Source of the DNA: Sipunculus nudus | Taxonomy: Eukaryota; Annelida; Sipuncula; Golfingiida; Sipunculidae | Direction of reading: 5' to 3' | Assembly (NCBI GenBank): GCA_026874595.1 | Contig: CM049322.1 | Span: 49,267,340 to 49,331,339 of the forward strand | Length of the DNA: 64,000 nucleotides | Shown here: one piece after another, positions 11,622 through 22,193 of the stretch | Position numbering within the stretch: position 1 is the stretch's first letter | Layout: each line of letters begins with the position of its first letter | Program-made: the position numbers and the translations under genes | Notes under the pieces: model-generated | The model's input: the letters and a program-made list of their open reading frames with translations, nothing else | Database searches by the model: none | What the model was told of the DNA's origin: nothing

Positions 11622-13565
11622 TAACTAGAATACGGGTAGTCAATAAGAGACTACGTGTATCCGCCAAAATCAGAGTAGGACAGGTGAAGTGAGGCATGGA
11701 TTGAGTCGCAAGGGGAAATAGAGTTAGATGTGTTAATTATAAGCATGGATGTCAGCCACATAAACATGATTGTAGGTGGCGCCACCTGTTATTTGAACAA
11801 GACTATCCAAGATGTATAATCAAGCAAAATTTCAGGTGGAAAAGTCAAACTGATGCCAAGATATGAGTGATTTTATTCCACAGCAGACAAACAGATGTGC
11901 AAAAATGGTTGCAGGTGGCACCAACAGTTTCTTGTATGATAAAGAGAAATGTGAGATCCAAACACATGCATCACTTCAGGTAGGTACATCAAACTAGTCC
12001 GGGGATATTAGTATGGATGTCTTCAGCTTGAACTTGAATGTAGGTGGTGCCACCTTTCATAAATCAAGAAGGCTATCCAGGATGTATACGCATGCCAAAT
12101 TTCAGGTGAATAAGTCGAACAACTGCTGAGATATGAGTGATTTTAACCAAAGTACAACAAAATGATGGACGCTATGCAAAATGGTTGCAGGTGGCGCCAC
12201 CAGTTTCTTGTATGATTACATACACCCGTCACAAAATCAAGAAAGCTATCCAGGATGTATACGCATGCCGAATTTAAGGTGAACTAGAATACGGGTAGTC
12301 GACAAGCGACTACGTGTATCCGCCTAAATCAGAGGCATGGATTGAGTGGCAAGGGGAAATAGAGTGTTGCATATTAGCATGGATGTCTGCAGCCAAATTG
12401 TGTATGTAGGTTGCCCCCCTACCACAAAATCCAGAAAGCCGTCTAAGTTGTATACATATGCAAAATTAAAGGCAGATAAGTCAAACCACTACATGTATAT
12501 GAGTGATTTTAGCCCGAGGCAGACAAACAGATGACGCCACCAGTTTTGCGTATGATAAAAAGCTATGTGACAACTATACACATGCAAAACTTTGGCCCAA
12601 TCAGTCAAACGGTTCCCAAGATATGAGCTTGGATGTCTGCTGCATAAACTAGAATGCAGGTGGTGCCACCTGTCATAAAATCAAGAGAGCTGTCGGGGAT
12701 GTATAAACCTGCAAAATCTTAGGCAGATATGTCAAACCACTGCCGAGATATGAGTGATTTTATCCCATGGCAGACAATCAGACAGGAGCTGTGCAAAAAT
12801 GGCTGCAGGTGGCGCCACCAGTTTTGCGTATGATAAAGAGCTATGTGAGATCTATACACATGCAAAATTTTGGCCCAATCGGTCAAACGGTTCCCGAGAT
12901 ATGAGCTTGGATGTCTGCAGCGTAAACGTGAATGTAGGTGGCGCCACCTGTCATAAAATCAGAAAAGCTATCCAGGATGTATACGCATGCCGAATTTCAG
13001 GTGAATTAGTCAAGTCACTGCAGAGGTATGAGTGATTTTAACCCAAGGCAGACGAACAGATGGACACTGTGCACACATGGTTGCAGGTGGCGCCACCATT
13101 TTTTTTATATGTTATAAAGCTATCCAAGGGCTACATTTGTGTAAAAATTTTTTCCTGATTGGTCAAAGGAGTCTGAAGATATGAGGGTTTATGTGTCAAA
13201 ACAGATGCACAGATGGATGCACTGAAGAGAGGATAGGTCAGAGGTCAACAGGGAATGTTTAGGCACCAGTTCACATGTGACCCGATAATTGGTGTAAGTT
13301 TCGGAAAAATTGGTCCAGTAGTCTCAGAGGAGTCCTTTTGTTTGTAGTAAACTGTATAACGTGGGGCCCATCAAAATAATTCAAACACATTCAACAAGGA
13401 CATCAGGTGGCAAATCACAGTCTTTCAAAGGGTGTTTTGCAACTGGTGACCTTTCAACTTCTGAACATACTGTGGCTGGCTTCATAGTTGTGGGGTTAAA
13501 TTTTTTTATATTCATTTTTTAAGTGTTTTGCGAGTGTTCCTTTTTGGCAACCTAAGGATACAATA
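11622..13565 (+). mobile_element. Second family of satellite-cored HINE-like element
   Basis: The element begins TAACTAGAATACGGG, with a hairpin GTAGTC-7 nt-GACTAC and then GTATCC. It ends AAGGATACAATAAG near 13565. The ends (AACTAGA.. and ..GGATACAAT) are those of the elements at 62-2972 and 15393-17246. The interior is a satellite of about 140 bp. A second 5' end lies inside at 12283, so two elements are fused or nested head to tail. No protein is encoded. Confidence 0.55.
11770..13110 (+). repeat. ~140-bp satellite built around the palindrome GGTGGCGCCACC
   Basis: The 12-bp palindrome or near copies recur at about 11777, 11912, 12042, 12190, 12533, 12660, 12809, 12940 and 13088. Alternate units end in ..AGTTTCTTGTATGAT or ..TGTCATAAAATC, so the array is dimeric like the satellite at 254-2340. 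Both families share GATAT..GAGTGATTTT and CTATCCA.GAT.T segments, suggesting common ancestry. Confidence 0.8.
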
Positions 13566-13822
13566 AGTTATGCTGATTATATATCCAGGATCTTAGCAAT
13601 TTGCAAAGGATACTTAAGAAACATCGAATGAGCAAAAATTCTTTTGCATTACAGATAATATTAAAGGATTTTTTATTTATAATATTGGTCATTAAATATG
13701 CCACATAGATATTATAAATCAGATGTAAAGGTTACAATATAAGTAAATGTCCATCTGTGTAAACTTATGCAGTATTATATTCACGAAGGTTTATTTTTGC
13801 AACAATTTCTCTTTTGCTAATT

Positions 13823-14373
13823 CAGTCCAACTTATCTGAACAACCACCTGTAAAAATGCGGGCAACTGGCTATTACAACCACTGTATATAAGTTCCTTTT
13901 GAAATTCTGATAAATTATCTATAGATAAACCCTGTAAAATACAACCACCTGGCTATAATGGATTACGGACAGTTTTTATTCAGACCACAGTGATATATTG
14001 CTATTATAAATTGACCTGCCTAATGCGGGCACTCTTTGTGTTACTCCTTGCAAGCTGGTTGCATGCTTAAAATAACATATTAATCAACTGTTTGCAAATG
14101 AATTTCATTCATATATCAACACATAAAATTTCATATAAGTACATAATTACAAAATACATTTTAAAAATTAACACAAAGATCTTTCCCTTTTATAAAATAT
14201 GTATTTAACTGATAATCATAAAGGTGGTCTAATATGTATACTTCCAATCAAACATATGTCATCTAGGTTTGTGCAGTTCCTAAATTTCCAGAACCTGTAT
14301 AATGAGACCACCTTTCTAATTATGACCACTTGAGCCAAGTCCCTTGGGTGGTTGCATAAGACAGGTTCGACTG
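13823..14373 (-). mobile_element. Tigger/pogo-like MITE remnant
   Basis: The left end is CAGTCCAACTTATCTG..CAACCACC. The right end, reversed, is CAGTCGAACCTGTCTTATGC, then AACCACC. The inverted ends share CAGTC.AAC.T.TCT..CAACCACC. A TA follows at 14374. No transposase remains. Confidence 0.6.
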
Positions 14374-14539
14374 TATTGCAAATGTGAAACCCTTGTGAAC
14401 AAAAAAGCCACCATGGTATGCAACCAACCACCTTTAAGTTACATGGATTTTCTGTTTGTCAACAATGGTGCATGTTCCATGTTTACTAACAGCTTGTAGA
14501 TAAAGAAGCACATACATCTGTCACAGAGGCCTATTACTC

Positions 14540-14735
14540 ACTGTAGTGGATCTAGGAGAGGGGTCCAGACCCCCCCCCCCCCCCTTTTCAGCCGCTGCAA
14601 CCTTTTTCAAGGGATTTCAGACATAATTTTGTGGCCTGGACCCTTATCCAGACTTGGACCCTTTTTTAGGGTTTTTAATTAGTCCATCTGGGTTTGAACC
14701 CTCCTTTTCCTAAATCCTGGATCCCCCTGAGATTC
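14540..14735. mobile_element. Short TIR element with a poly-C tract
   Basis: The ends are imperfect inverted repeats: GTGGATCTAGGAGAGGGGTC, and CCTAAATCCTGGATCC at the right. A C14 tract follows the left end. The GGATCCAG end also appears in each unit of the 36.8-50.7 kb array and near 32610. Confidence 0.4.
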
Positions 14736-15392
14736 AATACATTAATATGAAGGCAGAGTAGGCCAGAATAGCACCATGGTTAGCATGAACAGACGAAGGA
14801 AATTTTAAAAAATTAACACTCTGCGCATTTAGAGAGATAAAGAAGCAGAGCTATCATACATTTATCTTTCCTAATCCTACAAGTTTTATTACAAATTCTG
14901 CATAAGTGACTCTGATTTATTTTCTTTTTATTCATATCTTTTATGTGCATCTCTAGTGCACAAGGATTTAATTTACACTTTATACATGGATTGTAAGACT
15001 GTCTACAGCTTTTTCAACAAACCTTTCTTGAGTGAACTAATCCCAATGGTTTTACATTCAAAGAGTTGCTAAACTGTTTGCAAAAACTTCTAGAAACAAG
15101 TTAACAGCCTAACGTTCTGCCAAGTGTGGTATGAGATACCCCCTAATTAACAGAACACAAATCTTTTGCCTTATTTTGGTCTGCAGTTTTAAATTTTTTA
15201 AATTTCCAGCAGTCCTAGGAGACATTATGCAAAATAATAATCACTAATGCATAGATGAATCAAAATTTATAATAGCTTGGTGCAAACTGATCCCAATAAT
15301 CTGATATTCATTTACTGATAGGGCAGGTCTACATTGCTTATTGTAAAATTAAAATGTTATTTTACAATTATCACTGCTAAGGTATGAAAAAA
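14736..15392. other. Non-coding stretch
   Basis: No feature that I can support. Confidence 0.4.
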
Positions 15393-15991
15393 ACTAGATA
15401 TTTCTTGGCAACGCAGGTGCCATAGTATCAACAGACAATTGTTCCCCCCCCCCTTAAGAATAGGCCACCCATCTTCAGCAACAATTAATATCAGACCACA
15501 CTCATGGAAAAGGTCACTCTCATAGAAAAGGTCATGACCCCAATTTCAATATACATCATCCCCTAACCCATGTCTATGTATATGCATAATATGAAAGAAA
15601 TATGTCCATTAGTTTTTTACTTATAATGCTCACAGTACTGTTAAGTGACAATGATGAGGTATTAAATGGCACCAAAACAAGTAAAAGAATAACAGGTGGT
15701 GCTATCTGTTTCCGCTACATGACAACACTATCCAAGATATTCGGTCAAGTTAATTTTTGAACCAATCAATGCATCCCTTATTGAGATATTAATGATTGTG
15801 TGTGATTTTCACCATATATGGCAATATTCAAGGTCAAGGCCACTCTCATAGGAAAGGTCATGACCCCAATTTAAATAAACATCATCCCATAACCCATATC
15901 TATGTATATGCATAATATGAAAGAAATCTGTCCATTAGTTTTTGACTTATAATGCTCACAGTACTGTCAAGTAGCAATTTTGTGGGTATTA

Positions 15992-16871
15992 CTGTAGCGC
16001 TCTTGCGGGATCTTTGTGTGGGGAAATTAGCAAAACACAAACAATCATAATAAGTCCTCAAGTGGTAGAGACTTTGGTGTATTCAGTAAACACATGCATA
16101 CAGCATGCTGGTCAGTTGATGTGTCCAGCTGGGTGGTCAGTTCAAAACTGCCACTATCCAGACATCTGGTAGCATTATTGTACCTTGACCCTGACGCTAC
16201 CAGGGTGACACTGATGGGCTGCTCATTAACACTGATAGGATCATGCCAAGATACATACATTTACATTCTATTACAGCCATTAACTTAAATCTGTGTTTCT
16301 TCATGTTACTGACATATTATACAAAAACTACTTTATCAAATTAACTGAAACTTTACATCCACATGAAATGTGACCCAAAGATTATACATGTAGAAAAAGG
16401 TATCATACTAACATATAGCTATTACTTACTGTATAGGTTATCACAAAGATTATACATGTAGAAAATGGTATCAAACTAACATATAGCTATAACTTACTGT
16501 ATAGGTTATCACAAAGTTTAGAACTTCAACAGACACAGAAAATCCACTTAAATCATAATTGCAGTACCACTAAATAAGACACAAGGATGAAAACAGGGTT
16601 AATTAAAATTATAGGAATCTAGCAGTGTTCTAAATATGAAGCTAATATGTATAATACTGAGTAATTTATAGAAGAATTATTATGGTCCAACAAACACATG
16701 TACTGCTGGTGACTGTCCAGTGGGCTGACCACATGGTGTGACACACTAAGGAACAGACAGGCCCACAGCATGGTTCTTTACTGGGCCTGGTTCTTTACAT
16801 GTATAAAGTTAATAGTACAACTTGCAGAACATACACAATAAATTAGCATCACTTGATTGAGCTCTACCACA
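15992..16871 (+). mobile_element. 880-bp insertion nested in HINE-like copy 2
   Basis: The element at 62-2972 reads straight through this point (GGGTATTAAACGACACGAAAA), so the insertion is defined by comparison. GTATTA is duplicated on both sides (15986-15991 and 16872-16877). The insert ends are CTGTAG.. and ..CCACAG, a 6-bp inverted repeat with one mismatch. No transposase is visible. Superfamily unknown. Confidence 0.7.
16381..16516 (+). repeat. Tandem duplication, period 68 bp
   Basis: Two copies of a segment starting ATTATACATGTAGAAAA, at 16381 and 16449, inside the nested insertion. Confidence 0.9.
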
Positions 16872-17450
16872 GTATTAAAAGGCACGAAAACAAGTAAAGA
16901 ATAATAGATGGTGCCACCAGTTTCTGGAACTTGACAAACCTATCCATGATCTTCCATCAACTTGATATTGGGATCAACCCATGCAAGATTTCTTGAGATA
17001 TTTAAGAATTTGTGTAATTTTCCCCAAAATTGGACCTATTCAAGGTCAAGGACACTCCTAGTCAAGGTCATGACCTCATTTCAAACAGGCGTCGTCCTCT
17101 CACCCATATGTATACATATAACAAGTTTGGTAAAGATCTGTGAAATATTTTTTGAGTTATCGCGCCAACAAGATTTATATCATTATGCGGCAGCGGTGGG
17201 ACTGGTATGAAAACATAGTATCCCCCGACTTTGTCTGGGGATACAATAAAGAGACTTTTTTTTTTATTTTATGATACTGCCAAGGACATACTCATGTAAT
17301 ACATGTACATCTATAAATTGTAATGCTGACAGCCTGACACAGTTAAAGTACTATTCTAATTGCGATTTAATTTCAAAGATACACAGTGTAGGATCTATGC
17401 AAAATGAACACTTTGTTAGCAAAATACTTTCATAAATATCTAAGGTATAC

Positions 17451-17483
17451 TGAGTGATCATCCTCCTTTTCCAGGTATGCTAC
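17451..17483 (-). CDS. Small candidate exon (11 codons)
   Basis: The acceptor is good (TTCTTATTTTTCTTGGGAAAACAG) and the donor is GATCACTCA|GTATAC. The exon encodes VAYLEKEDDHS and is in phase 0 at both ends. It fits between 17898-17935 and 10082-10166. It may be chance at this size. Confidence 0.35.
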
Positions 17484-17897
17484 CTGTTTTCCCAAGAAAA
17501 ATAAGAATTCTAAATTGTACAAGGACAGAACGGGGGAGAGAAAAAGCATTTCACACTTAGAACTGGCTCTCCTTTGTCAATCATATATAATAAATTGATA
17601 AATTATTTTATTCTAATTTTTTTTCAACATTCCTTGAACAGCTAGGTCTACAGAGTTGGATCTGTCACTTTATTTAAACTGCTAACAAACATTTGTGGAA
17701 ATACCGTCAAAACACTGAATATAATTAATTTATACAAAGTTATTTAACATAATTTAAGAGTAATAAAAAAAGTCTGTTATTATGCTACAGACTGAGGCAT
17801 CCCCATCTTGGTTTTACAAAATGTCTGATTTCAAACTGAATGAAAAGCACTGTACTTTACCACATTTCGTCAAAATAATTTCAACTATGACTCTTAC

Positions 17898-17935
17898 CAG
17901 TGCTAAAATGTGCATGCAGATACCGGCACAAATAC
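17898..17935 (-). CDS. Small candidate exon (38 nt), hydrophobic
   Basis: The acceptor is strong (TGTAATATATTACTGTCACAG) and the donor is strong (GCACTG|GTAAGAG). Read with two leading bases it gives ICAGICMHILAL and ends in phase 0, matching 17451-17483. A second frame is also open, so the reading is not forced. Confidence 0.35.
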
Positions 17936-19470
17936 CTGTGACAGTAATATATTACAGAACATCATGTTCCTCTCACCTTACCCTGCAGAGGGGGTTTTCC
18001 TTATGCACCTTCCTGGTGGCCACATAGCTGACCGAGGGGGATTCCCCACAAACATTCCAGGGGGATTCCCAGGCAGTAAGCCATGACATTTAGTGGCAGG
18101 TTGTCTTGGCAATGCTTTATCAATACACACTAAAGGCAGGGTTCTTATCTCTTTGATTAGTTGACATACTTTAGAAGACCACATAAGATCCCCCCTCCCC
18201 CAAGATACAAAGGGTGTTTTATTTACCTGAGCAAGGGTCTCAACTAGTGATGTTAAAACGAAGCCTGCTCATTGTAAACAGTCAATTTATTCCCTGCTAC
18301 TTCCTGAGGATGACCTCTTGCATGTCAGACTACACAGACACAATTTCTCAGTCACAACTCTGGTGCACATGAAAAAGTGTACTAGTGTAAAGTCCAGTAA
18401 AACTAAAAGTGGACCTTGTCAGTTTTCTTGAAAGTCTCAGTGGTTATCAATTGAATTCTGAGACTCTTACCAAGTTTAGAGGTGGTAGGGCTGCCATGTT
18501 TTCATGTTAAATGACTCAATTAATTTCAGTAAACCTTTACATAACTACAGACCATTTACACGAAATGCACTGATATACTCTGTCAGTTGGCTAAACATTA
18601 TTGGTAAATCTGTAATGCCAGTAGATTTGCAATTATTATATGAAGACGCGGAAACTAATATTATTTGTATTGACTATTCAGGTGGAATTTCCTTTGAAAC
18701 TTTAATGAGGGCTTTTACAATTATAAACATTACAGAAGAATCTTAGCCTCCAGTTTATTTTTTACAAGTCTCAGTAGAATGTGCAGAAACTTGGGGGGGG
18801 GGGGATATGTTCAGAACAAAGTCTGAATTAAACTGACATGGTTTTCATCACGCAGAAACAAATATGACCTGACTATCAAAATGAAAAGAGGAAAAATTAT
18901 ACACGTTAAAAGTTTTACTATAAATTTAAGTGTATATTTCAAGCATATATTTTTTCACATAGCTAATAACTGTAATATGTACCAGACTAAATGCGGTATA
19001 ACAGGCTTCTGTGACCCCAATGAGAGCACTTTGTGGCACCTACGGCTTGGCGTTCATTTAAGAACCTTCCATCGTGATACAGTAAACTTATAACCAGATA
19101 CTTGGATACAAAATTTTGATCACAATTAAGGGATTAAATTTTGTTAATTATGCGAAACAAGTTTTCACAAATTTTTAAAGTTGTTCCATTTACACTGATA
19201 AATAGTCCTTTATATTCGTGCATGTTTAGTATGCCTGTAGCTTCAAATAGCAAAGAGCAAAAAGATTGATCTCTAAATTTTAACAGATCTTTTATTGTCT
19301 AGATATAATGATGGATATACTCTGTAAAATGTATGATGAGATTGTGAAAATGGAATCCTCATGAAACACTATAATTAGTATAAAACTGAAAAATGTAAAA
19401 ATATATTGCAGTGAATATGTTGCAAACTACAGAATATGCATAATCACTTTATGGCCATGTTCAACTTAAA
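17936..19470. other. Non-coding stretch
   Basis: No supported feature; a G11 tract lies near 18791. Confidence 0.35.
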
Positions 19471-19895
19471 GGCCTGAGAAACCTACATGTCATGGTCAGG
19501 GGCCCTGACTGCATCACTCAGTAAAAAGTTTGACTCAGGAACAGTTTTCAGGGCAAGGGCTTTAATTGCATCATCCTAGTCATGTATGAAAGTTACTAAT
19601 CAAGCATGGCCTCTGCCTCTGATACCCTGCCTTACAAATGGCATACTGGAGGCTCTGTTGCATCATTCCAGGTAGCAGGGCACTCATCAGCAAACCAAAA
19701 GGGTCCTGAATAAGATGTTACCTTGGCCATTGAAACTAAGTGCCACAAAATCATGGTTTCATGCTCAAGAAACCTATACAGGCTCTTTGAAGACTGCATG
19801 ATGCCAGCCAACAGAAATCATGCATTACTTATACCTGAAACCTTCCAGAAGCCAAGCAAAGCCTTGTGACTGCGTCACCCAAGCCAGTTTGGTAG
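19470..19895 (+). repeat. Degenerate minisatellite-like segment
   Basis: Variants of CTGCATCACTCAG / TTGCATCATCCTAG / TTGCATCATTCCAGG / CTGCATGATGCCAG / CTGCGTCACCCAAG recur every 70-110 bp, each preceded by GGGC/GGCTCT-type sequence. The repeat is old and irregular. Confidence 0.35.
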
Positions 19896-19931
19896 TTTTA
19901 TAGATCTTTAAGTCAAAATTTAAACAAAAAT

Positions 19932-20022
19932 AGGTTTTAGGCAAAACATGCCTAAAACCTGTTTTAGGCAGGGCAGTTTTAACCAGGTTATAACCTATGG
20001 TTAAAACCTTCCTGCCTAAAAC
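19932..20022. repeat. Compound inverted repeats, two adjacent hairpins, one nested
   Basis: A first hairpin, AGGTTTTAGGC-7 nt-GCCTAAAACCT, spans 19932-19960. Next to it at 19961-20022 sits a three-level concentric structure: outer GTTTTAGGCAGG/CCTGCCTAAAAC, middle TTTTAACC/GGTTAAAA, and a central 12-bp palindrome AGGTTATAACCT. All arms match perfectly. Confidence 0.9.
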
Positions 20023-21350
20023 TTGCCAACCCTAATCGTGTGGCGTGTTCCACATCAGATACAGAGTTAATAATATTTTAAATGCATATGACTTAAAGCC
20101 TGTAGTTTAAAATATTTATATACAATGACCCTTTTTCTTCTTACGGGTATTTGAAAGCTTGTACTTTGGGATATATGTTAACCCAACCAGATGTTACTGT
20201 GTGCGTCGGCACAAGTCTTTTTCTGAATTCTGAAGGGTTCCGGACACAAAGATTGTTTTTCTGGCCTTTAGGTAAAGGTTAATGTCAGACCCACTTCCCC
20301 AGTCGGGCAAGTAGGGGGATATTTTTATTTGCCCTAATTCCATTTTTACTTGCCCCAGGCAAGCGGTTAACCATTTATGTCGAGCCTTGCTTGTTATATT
20401 TGCAGCTCATTGTATTATTGGCATTGTCTCATCCAACATGTTTATGTCTGATTAACCCTGTTGCTCTGAAGTCATCCATGTCTAGAATCTGGCCTAACTA
20501 AAAAGCCATTGATGGTTCCAAATATCGGAGTAAGAGGACCCCTATTAGAATCACAGAAGTATCTTCCTTAGAGATGATAATATCAGCTCCGGGTTGGGCG
20601 GGTAATACCCAGGCAGGCAGTAAGCCTTAAAACCCACATACAGGTTTCAAGGGCAACATGATTTGGGCCTTTCTAGAAGCATGCTTTTCAGTCTCAGAAT
20701 CGCTGCATAAAATACATATAATCAAACAGAGGGAAAAACTACAGTGATTGTCCATGAAATAAGTTTAATACCAACAGATGAGCAACATCACAGATATTAA
20801 TGAAGAAGCACACAAGCAAGAAATTGTGTCAGGCACTAGTGGCTAGTGCTGTTATGATACATCATCCATAATGTTTAAACTGTTTTATACAAACTGCTAC
20901 CAGTCCAGTTCAGAATGTCCACAAAAGGCTCGATAGCAGGTCACAAGCTTTGCAGCAGGTTGTACTCCAAGTCGATTGGCAGCCAGTAACCATCTTGTGT
21001 CAACCAGTTAGCCAGTTTTTTTACACTCAATAAGTAATCCATCCACTTTCAATCTTTTATTGATGCAAAGGAAATTCTTTCAAAATCATTAAATAATACA
21101 AATGATAGATTCAGATAGAAATATATATGATTAAAATAATGGGAGATACAAAGTATGGTAGGTTTTTTCTCCATCTTAAAGACTCCCAATTTTTTAATCA
21201 TCATAATAACTGCTATATATCACCAATATCACATTATATCAGTTATATATTATATATGTTTATATAGTTATATATATTTTAAAGCAAAGATGCATACTGA
21301 TCACATTATTTCCCAGGCTGATACAAGAAATTTTTAGTTCAGTCAGTTGC
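20023..21350. other. Non-coding stretch
   Basis: No supported gene. Around 20300-20370 the DNA has GGCAAGTAGG and CTTGCCCCAGGCAAG motifs in inverted arrangement, probably a TE remnant. Confidence 0.35.
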
Positions 21351-21359
21351 CTTTTGAGA

Positions 21360-21472
21360 CTAAATTGCCCATAAAAACCATAAAACCTGGTCCTGGGTTT
21401 ACTTGGGTTTACCCTGTAAAGCCCACTAGGCTGGGTTGCACTTAAAACCTGGGTTTTGCCCAACACTGTATC
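21360..21472 (-). mobile_element. hAT-like MITE end
   Basis: Reversed, the right end reads CAGTGTTGGGCAAAACC, a typical hAT terminal sequence. It is followed by several CCCAGG/CCTGGG inverted motifs. The partner end is not clear. Confidence 0.4.
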
Positions 21473-21712
21473 AGCCACTTAATTCTTGCATTGTAGTTTC
21501 CCAAAGTAGTGTTGTTATATTACTAGTTAATGCTTGTTTTGGACCTGGATGGCAACAATCACAGAATAACAGCTTATTTTCCTTACTGCATGTGCCATTC
21601 ATGCATGTGTGACAATTGTTATTTGACTTTTGTCATCTGGCATGACATCCAGTTTTATTCTGTGAGGAAAATGAAGCCCCCCCCCCCCCACCCTTCTAAC
21701 TGGGAGTTCTTA

Positions 21713-22190
21713 GGGTGCCTTTCCATACATGTGGGCCCCGCAAGGGTCCCGCATGCGGATCCAGCAGTGTTGGATTTCTGTGGGGGCCCTCATGCGGATG
21801 CTACATGTATATATCAGTAGCAGGCATGTGTCCTTGTATTTGAAAAGAAAAAGGAGCTGATAGAGCTTATTTAATTGCATTAAAAAAATATACGACCATT
21901 CTTCATTGAGATACAGCCCGGGACCAGCTCTAGTTAGAGTGTGACAGGATGTAGCCACCATTTAAGCCTGGCTGGTGAGATACGATATTAATCCGCTCCA
22001 ATCTGCCTCATCAGTTAGTATAAATGTTTACACTGAATATAATATATTGATATTACACAAAAATTTTAGAAATTATGTTTATTAGTGCATGTGTTTATCC
22101 AAACTAATGGGTCACCCGCACATATGGAAAGGGACTCTTCGCACGCGGGGACCCGCGCGGGTGAAAATCCGCATGTATGGAAAGGCACCC
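21713..22190. mobile_element. Harbinger-type MITE, 478 bp
   Basis: The terminal inverted repeats are perfect over 19 bp (GGGTGCCTTTCCATACATG) and similar beyond that. They are flanked by TTA on both sides (21710-21712 and 22191-22193). A GGGTGC.. terminus with a 3-bp TTA duplication is diagnostic of the PIF/Harbinger superfamily. No transposase remains, so the element was mobilised in trans. The perfect termini suggest a fairly recent insertion. Confidence 0.8.
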
Positions 22191-22193
22191 TTA

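Larger units (their letters stand above)
15393..17246 (+). mobile_element. HINE-like element, copy 2 (interrupted)
   Basis: The ends are the same as at 62-2972: AACTAGATATTTCTTGG with GGCAAC-gca-GGTGCC at the left, and the GTATCCCC..GGGGATAC hairpin at 17218-17243. This copy lacks the 288-bp satellite and keeps only the flanking unique parts. It is split by an 880-bp insertion at 15992-16871. Its 5' hairpin has lost one pair. Confidence 0.7.
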
